A DNA stretch of 64,000 bases from NCBI GenBank assembly GCA_014843695.1, contig CM026401.1, positions 49,650,430-49,714,429 of the forward strand, in the 5' to 3' direction. Of this stretch, positions 27,101 to 36,100 are shown piece by piece. Position numbers and translations under genes: made by a program. The DNA is from Archivesica marissinica (Eukaryota > Mollusca > Bivalvia > Venerida > Vesicomyidae). A model generated the notes under the pieces. It was not told the DNA's origin. It did no database searches and saw only the letters and a program-made list of their open reading frames with translations. Positions within the stretch are counted from its first letter, which is position 1, and the number at the start of each line of letters is the position of its first letter.

Positions 27101-30100
27101 NNNNNNNNNNNNNNNNNNNNNNNNNNNNNNNNNNNNNNNNNNNNNNNNNNNNNNNNNNNNNNNNNNNNNNNNNNNNNNNNNNNNNNNNNNNNNNNNNNNN
27201 NNNNNNNNNNNNNNNNNNNNCATACATTTCTACAAGATATACACACTATCTCACAATATCTACGTACATTACTACAAGATATACACACTATCTCACCATA
27301 TCTACGTACATTACTACAAGATATACACACTATCTCACCATATATACGCACATTACTACAAGATATACACGCTGTCTCACCATAACTACATACATTACTA
27401 CAATATATACACACTATATCACCATATCTGCATATATTACAACAATATATATCCACTATCTCACCATATCTACATACATTTCTGCAAGATATACACACTA
27501 TCTCCCCAATATATAAGTACATTGCTACTAAATATACACACTATCTCACCAAATCTACATACATTACTACAAGATATATCCACTATCACACAATATTTAC
27601 GTACATTACTACAAGATCTACACACTAGTTCACCATATATACATTCATTACTACAAGATATAAACGCTGTCTCACGATATCTACATACATTACTACAATA
27701 TATACACACTATATCTACATATATTACTACAAGATATACACACTATATCACCATATCTACATATATTACTACAAGATATACGCACTTTCGCACCATATCT
27801 ACATAAATCCCGCATCTTCCAACACAAAACATGGATCTTACCATAACATTAGGTCGTCAGAACATGTATTACACCATAGCGTTTCAGTTTTTGTATCTAA
27901 CGTTTCAATTTTTTGACAGTAACGTTACAGTTTCTGACACAAGCGTTTCAGTTTCTGACACGGGCGTTTCAGTTTTTGTCATTGTTATTTCAGTTTTTGT
28001 CTCCGTCGTTTCCATATGTGGCGCAACAATCGCATTTTTGTGTAGTTAATGTGATAAAAAAATTAAACGCGTTTAATTTTTTTATCAGATTAACGACACA
28101 AACATGCGATTGTAGCGTCTCATATCGAAACGACGGAGACAAAAACTGAAATAACAATGACAAAAACTGAAACGCCCGTGTCAGAAATTGAAACGCTTGT
28201 GTCAGAAACTGAAACGCTAGTGTCAAAAACTGAAACGGACTCTATGGAGAATTACGTTTTAACGGGTAAAAACTGAAACGCTAGTGTCAAAAACTGAAAC
28301 GCTTGTGTCAGAAACTGAAACGCTTGTGTCAGAAACTGTAACGCTTGTGTCAGAAACTGAAACGTTACTGTCAAAAAATTGAAACGTTAGATACAAAAAC
28401 TGAAACGCTACGGTGTAATACATGTTCTGACGACCTAATGTTATGGTAAGATCCATGTTTTGTGTTGGAAGATGCGGGATTTATGTAGATATTGTGCGAA
28501 AGTGCGTATATCTTGTAGTAATATATGTAGATATGGTGATATAGTGTGTATATCTTGTAGTAATGAATGTATATATGGTGCGATAGTGTTTAGATCTTGT
28601 AGTAATGAATGTATATATGGTGATATAGTGAATAATTTCCTGTAGTAATGTATGTATATATGTTGAGATACTGTGTATATCTTGTAGTAATGTACGTAAA
28701 TATTGTGTGATAGTGGATATATCTTGTAGTAATTTAATTTTTTTTTTATCAGATTAACGACACAAACATGCGATTGTAGCGTCTCATATCGAAACGACGG
28801 AGACAAAAACTGAAATAGCAATGACAAAAACTGAAACGCCCGTGTCAGAAATTGAAACGCTTGTGTCAGAAACTGAAACGCTAGTGTCAAAAACTGAAAC
28901 GGACTCTATGGAGAATTACGTGTTAACGGGCAAAAACTGAACCGCTAGTGTCAAAAACTGAAACGCTTGTGTCAGAAACTGTAACGTTACTGTCAAAAAT
29001 TGAAACGTTAGATACAAAAACTGAAACGCTACGGTGTAATACATGTTCTGACGACCTAATGTTATGGTAAGATCCATGTTTTGTGTTGGAAGATGCGGGA
29101 TTTATGTAGATATGGTGCGAAAGTGCGTATATCTTGTAGTAATATATGTAGATATGGTGATATAGTGTGTATATCTTGTAGTAATATATGTAGATATAGT
29201 GTGTATATATTGTAGTAATGTATGTAGATATCGTGAGACAGCGTTTATATCTTGTAGTAATGAATGTATATATGGTGAACTAGTGTGTAGATCTTGTAGT
29301 AATGTACGTAAATATTGTGTGATAGTGGATATATCTTGTAGTAATGTATGTAGATTTGGTGAGATAGTGTGTATATTTAGTAGCAATGTACTTATATATT
29401 GGGGAGATAGTGTGTATATCTTGCAGAAATGTATGTAGATATGGTGAGATAGTGGATATATATTGTTGTAATATATGCAGATATGGTGATATAGTGTGTA
29501 TATATTGTAGTAATGTATGTAGTTATGGTGCGACAGCGTGTATATCTTGTAGTAATGTGCGTATATATGGTGAGATAGTGTGTATATCTTGTAGTAATGT
29601 ACGTAGATATTGTGAGATAGTGTGTATATCTTGTAGAAATGTATGTAGATATGGTGCGACAGTGGATATATCTTGTAGGAATGTATGTAGATATGGTGAT
29701 ATAGTGTGTATATCTTGTAGTAATGTACGTAGATATGGTGAAATAGTGTGTATATCTTGTAGTAATGTACGTAGATATTGTGAGATAGTGTGTATATCTT
29801 GTAGAATTGTATGTAGATATGGTGAGACAGTGGATATATCTTGTAGGAATGTATGTAGATATGGTGATATAGTGTGTATATCGTGTAGTAATGAATGTAA
29901 ATATGGTGTGATAGTGTGTAAATTTAGTAGCAATGTATGTATATATGGTGAGATAGTGTGTAGTTATTGTAGAATTGTATGAAGATATGGTGAGACAGTG
30001 GATATATCTTGTAGGAATGTATGTAGATATGGTGATATAGTGTGTATATCGTGTAGTAATGAATGTAAATATGGTGTGATAGTGTGTACATTTAGTAGCA

Positions 30101-33100
30101 ATGTATGTATATATGGTGAGATAGTGTGTAGTTATTGTAGTAATGTATGTAAATATGTTGAGATAGTGGATATATCTTGTAGGAATGAATGTAAATATGG
30201 TGTGATAGTGTGTACATTTAGTAGCAATGTATGTATATATGGTGAGATAGTGTGTATATTGTGTAGAAATGTATGTAGATATGGTGAGATAGTAGTTATA
30301 TATTGTTGTAATATATGTATATATGGTGATATAGTGTGTATATATTGTAGTAATGTATGTAGATATGGTGAGACAGCGTGTATATCTTGTAGTAATGTAT
30401 GTAGATATGGTGAGATAGTGGATATATATTGTTGTAATATACGTAGATATGGTGATATAGTGTGTATATATTGTATTAATGTATGTAGATATGGTGAGAC
30501 AGCGTGTATATCTTGTAGTAATGAATGTATATATGATGAAATAGTGTGTATATCTTGTAGTAATGCACGTAGATATGGTGAGATAGTGTGTATATCTTGT
30601 AGTAATGTATGTAGATATGGTGAGGCAGTGTGTAGTTATTGTTGTAATGTATGTAAATATGGTGAGATAGTGGATATATCTTGTAGGAATGTATGTAGAT
30701 ATGGTGATATAGTGTGTAGATCTTGTAGTAATGAATGTAAATATGGTGCGATAGTGGATATATCTTGTAGGAATGTATGTAGATATGGTGATATAGTGTG
30801 TAGATCTTGTAGCAATGTTTGTAGCTATGGTGACATAGTGTGTATATCTTGTAGTAATGTATGTAGCTATGGTGAGATAGTGTGTATATCTTGTAGAAAT
30901 GTATGTAGATATGGTGTGGTAGTGTGTATATCTTGTAGTAATGTACGTAAATATGGTGTGATAGTGTGTATATCTTGTAGGAATGTATGTAGATATGGTG
31001 ATATAGTGTGTATATCTTGTAGTAATGTATGTAGATATGGTGAGATAGTGTGTATATCTTGTAGAAATGTATGTAGATATGGTGAGATAGTGGTTATATA
31101 TTGTTGTAATATATGTAGATATGGTGATATAGTGTGTATATATTGTAGTAATGTATGTACATATGGTGAGACAGCGTGTATATCTTGTAGTAATGTATGT
31201 AGATATGGTGATTTAGTGGATATATATTGGTGTAATATATGTAGATATAGTGTGTATATATTGTAGTAATGTATGTAGATATAGTGAGACAGCGTGTATA
31301 TCTTGTAGTAATGAATGTATATATGGTGAACTAGTGTGTATATCTTGTAGTAATGCACGTAGATATGGTGAGATAGTGTGTATATCTTGTAGTAATGTAT
31401 GTAGATATGGTGAGGCAGTGTGTAGTTATTGTTGTAATGTATGTAAATATGGTGAGATAGTGGATATATCTTGTAGGAATGTATGTAGATATGGTGATAT
31501 AGTGTGTAGATCTTGTAGTAATGAATGTAAATATGGTGCGATAGTGGATATATCTTGTAGGAATGTATGTAGATATGTTGATATAGTGTGTAGATCTTGT
31601 AGCAATGTTTGTAGCTATGGTGACATAGTGTGTATATCTTGTAGTAATGTATGTAAATAGTGTGAGATAGTGGATATATCTTGTAGTAATGTATGTAGAT
31701 TTGGTGAGATAGTGTGTATATCTTGTAGTAATGTATGTAGATATGGTGAGACAGTGTGTAGTTATTGTTGTAATGTATGTAAATATGGTGAGATTGTGGA
31801 TATATCTTGTAGGAATGTATGTATATTTGGTGAGATAGTGTGTATATATTGTAGTGATGTATGTAGATATGGTGAGACATCGTGTATATCTTGTAGTAAT
31901 GTGCGTATATATGTTGAGATAGTGTGTATATATTGTAGTAATGTACGTAGATATGGTGAGATAGTGTGTATATATTGTAGAAATGTATGTAGATATGGTG
32001 ATACAGTGTGTAGTTATTGTGGTAATGTATGTAAATATGTTGAGATAGTGGATATATCTTGTAGGAATGTATGTAGATATGGTGATATAGTGTGTATATC
32101 TTGTAGTAATGAATGTAAATATGATGTGATAGTGTGTACATTTAGTAGCAATGTATGTATATATGGTGAGATAGCGTGTATATCGTGTAGAAATGTATGT
32201 AGATATGGTGAGATAGTGATTATATATTGTTGTAATATATGTAGATATAGTGTGTATATATTGTAGTAATGTATGTAGGTATGGTAAGACAGCGTGTATA
32301 TCTTGTAGTAATGAATGTATATATGGTGAACTAGTGTGTATATCTTGTAGTAATGAATGTAGAATATACTACGTCCTCTCGTTTCGTCGGTCGATTAGTT
32401 TTAGTAACGTACGTCACTATCCTGGATTCTGATTGGTCTGTTATGACGTCATTGGATACATAAAAATAGCAATACCGGTTCTAACTAGTTTTCTATTTAT
32501 AGTAACGTATGTCATTATTATTTATAGCAATACGTTCTGATCGGATGAATATAAATAGCCCGTTCCAACTAGTTTTCTATTTATAGTAACGTATGTCATT
32601 TATAGGATAGGTCTATACGTGTCTGGACATGATTTCGTCACGCCAACGACTGACTGATGCAATATTCCGGAAACTATAAACACTCTCAGTCCTTTTTAAC
32701 ATATTTAAGTATCGGATGCCATAGTGTAAAGATATTTAGGTACCTATACGAATTATATAATATCAAAATCTTACGATCGAAATGACGATAATAAATATAA
32801 TCATTTTATCGGTATAACGAGAAAGTGTAGAGGGAGGTAATTGTGTACGGACATTAGCTATGTAATTAGAATTAAGGGTATATACGGACATAAATGGAGC
32901 GACAAACACCGAGTCGAATGGACCGTTAATAATCGATATAGTGTTTTCCCGCCATTTATATCCTCCATTTTGAAAATCGTAGGCTCGGAACGTATAATCG
33001 CTTAGTACGATTATCGAAACCCCACGGATAGATAGGACCTATAATAAAGCTTATATAACGAATTTATATCGGTACTTCCGGTTTTTCGGATCACTACTTC

Positions 33101-36100
33101 CGGTATGAGGTCGGACTATTAATTGAGTCGCGGATTCGTCATTGTCTCTTCGAGATCTTTCCGACGATACCAAACAAGGCCAGTTTCCTCGAAAGTTCAT
33201 TTTTCTTCAAACTTATTTACGATTAAAGGGAGATAATCAGTATTATAGATATATCGAAAGATCAAAATGAAGGGTCGCGTCGGACTCGTGACGACGATAC
33301 GCGTATATTAGAACTAACGTATAGTTCCGTTTAAATATGTTTTCATACTGGGACTTTAAGGATATATAACATCTTTAAACCTCTACGGAGATACAACGTA
33401 GAGTTTACGCGTCAAAATGTACACGTGTCAAATAAATCAAACTTGAAACGAGCCGAATACTGTTCAATGGAAAATACCTTTGAGTAGATAAGCAGACATG
33501 GCGAAATAAATATTTCGTTCTCATTTTTGACATTGTAATTTCTCTGGCATTCCGCCTGTTATTCGTATAAACCGACACGTGTTGGTTTGACATATTCATT
33601 CATAGTTTCAAACACAGGTGTTGAAGCATCCATTTATAGTTTCAACAGCTTGTGTTGAAACATACATACACCGTCTCCGTGGTCTAGTGGTTAAGGCGTC
33701 CGCCTACGGAGCGAGAGGTGGTCGAACGTTCGAACCTCGTTAGGGGTTTGTTCCGATTTGGCCGGTTGGTGAGCCGCCAGCTAGTTAAATAATGGTTATC
33801 GATTGCCCACCAGCATGGCATACGAGCATAGGATTCGGGAAGTACTGATGTTCATAATAAGTGGTGTATCATAAGTCAGAAATAAAATAGGGTGTAGCTA
33901 AAATAAACAAACACAATGCGTTGATAATTTAGGACCACTGCGTTGAATAATTCGTCGATAGTTTCTGTGTGTTTTACGTTTATTTATCGTCGCTACCGGT
34001 TGCCCGTACGAGAGACGCCACCCGAAGAGATTAGTCATTTTAGATTTGTGGAGGATAGTGCATGGACGTACGGACGGATCAGACGGACGGACGGACGGAC
34101 AGACAGACGGACAGAGAGACAGGTAGGCAGTGATTACAAGAATTCCCCACGCCAAGTACGCATACATTTAGCGAACGAAAGCGATTTTAATTATTTGTAG
34201 ATACGTCTTAAAGACAATCTTGTTTGGGTGTTAATAAAATAGTGTCCATTAATGAATCAGCTCTGTCTTCAACATCATTGGGATATCTCCTCATCAATTA
34301 GGACCAATTAGCCGAGGATGACCTACTGATTAAGTTATGTACGCGCTCCGGGCTTATCAGTTAATGCGATAGGAGAAATGTTGTTGGTCATACCTTTAGC
34401 TTTTAACGATCGGCATTAACAACCTCGGTATGTAAACGCATTAATTACTTCGATGTCATTTCGTTTACCTACAGGGCTGGTGATTTTTCTCACATTCCCG
34501 GATAAGGTTATTTAGGGTCAATAGAGAAACATGCGAGCGGACAGGATATAGCATTCATTTCGATGTATAGAGTAGACGAGATAGTATGCGTCATACTAAC
34601 CGATATGATTTATTCGGAGATATACGCGTTATTTATATGACTAACCTCTATTGCCACCAGACATACGTTCGCGCGGACGGGTTTTATAATTTGAACATTT
34701 ATATTAATAGTTCCATCCAGCGTCTCATATAGAATGGATAATATTATTTTATTACAAAATTGCTAGATCGCGAAACAAGTTGTTACGACTTATCGCTCTG
34801 TATATCTCATTCCTGATGGAATCCATCGCCCTCTATAACGTACATTACGGATTATTAATAATTTATCGCGTTTTTATGGATGTATAGGTAACGATATATA
34901 TTATTCATTTTCGTACATAGGTTAAGTTTGTATATAATTAGGATTTCTTACTCGATAAAAACGTACGCAGAGCTTGAATAATATAATGAACTTACCCGTA
35001 TATTCGTTGAAGCTCGTGAAGCTGCTTGAGTACTAAGACCGTTCTAATCGGACTATATTTATATAGAAGCGTTCGTAATAGTTATTTATGGATCGGTTCG
35101 TAGTCTATATTTATAGAATGGTACGAGATCGCTATTTATAAAGCTATTACCAATAGGCTATATAGTGACGCGTATACCAAAAAAGCAAAGAGATCGGTAG
35201 TGGTGGTGGTGACGTATACGCAACAAGTAAAGAGATCGGTAGTTGTGCGATATATCATCAATAGGCTCTATAGTGATGACGTATACACTTCACCCAAAGA
35301 GCTGCATGTACTTTTTATACACTTCACCCAAAGAGACGCATGTACTACTTATAAAAACAAAATGCAATAAAATAGTATTAAGAAAGCTTTTAGGCTTGCG
35401 CAGTTTAATTATATTAATTGCATTGCAGGCGAACCAATTGAAATGATGTGCTGGTATGATAGCTCTACAACGTCACGATTTAGAAACGACACAACCAGAT
35501 TTGGCCAAGGAACGAAGGTAAATAAGCTACTAGTAGTATAAGTAAGGTGCTTGTTTATTATAGTGTCACCCCTATTGACGGGGCCAGTCAATTCTGACTT
35601 ATGAGACATCTCTAATGGGCATCAGTACTTCCCGAATCCCGCGTTACCACTGGACTACAGATCCGTCTGTGCTTTATTACATTGTGTTTTACGTTTATTT
35701 ATAGTCATTTTAGATTGTTGGAGGATAGTGGAATGATACAGACAGAGACCCATTCCAGAGTCTCCTCTGGTTCTTTTACGTGTACGGGGATCGAACCTGC
35801 GATCCCTGGGTTACCAGTCCAGCGTATTACCACTGGACTACAGATCAACCTGTGCGTTATTACATGTCTACACACTAGTCCATTTATACATCCGACATGC
35901 TAACAACTCGGTATAATATCAGATAATAAATTCAAGGTTATGATTATCAACTTGAGTAGCTTATTAGCTAATTGAACTTGTGTTGACATTGCTAGGAAAA
36001 ACCAGTGGTGACAGTCGATATTTCTCCACGAATTCACAATTTCAATTTCACGAATTTACTATTTCAGCTTCACGAATGTACGATTTCAACTTCACGAATG

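Larger units (their letters stand above)
18533..35348. mobile_element. Giant foldback-like inverted repeat inside the monooxygenase intron
   Basis: The two ends are complementary: GTAGTACATGCGTCTC at 18533 and GAGACGCATGTACTAC ending at 35348. Complementarity continues inward for 7-8 kb. Each arm has an outer unique domain of about 2.6-3 kb (18533-21125; 32370-35348) and an inner 42-bp minisatellite. The centre is a short inverted element with a perfect 34-bp palindrome. Flanks carry GTATAAAA (18525-18532) and TTATAAAA (35349-35356), a 7/8 match that could be a target duplication. Outer arms look about 99% identical apart from two indels. This layout recalls foldback elements (Drosophila FB, sea urchin TU) but is much larger. 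No transposase was seen; the gap may hide sequence. Confidence 0.8.

Noticed and set aside
21231..32266. Frames of 200-450 codons on both strands (CISCSNVCRYGEIV and THYLTISTYITTRY types)
   Set aside because: Exact 14-residue period of the 42-bp minisatellite; some cross the N gap. Not coding.
18533..35348. Giant palindrome as a pure sequencing artefact (missed adapter)
   Set aside because: The arms differ by large indels and tract lengths, and gene exons on the two sides are in correct order and phase. The exact centre and gap remain uncertain.
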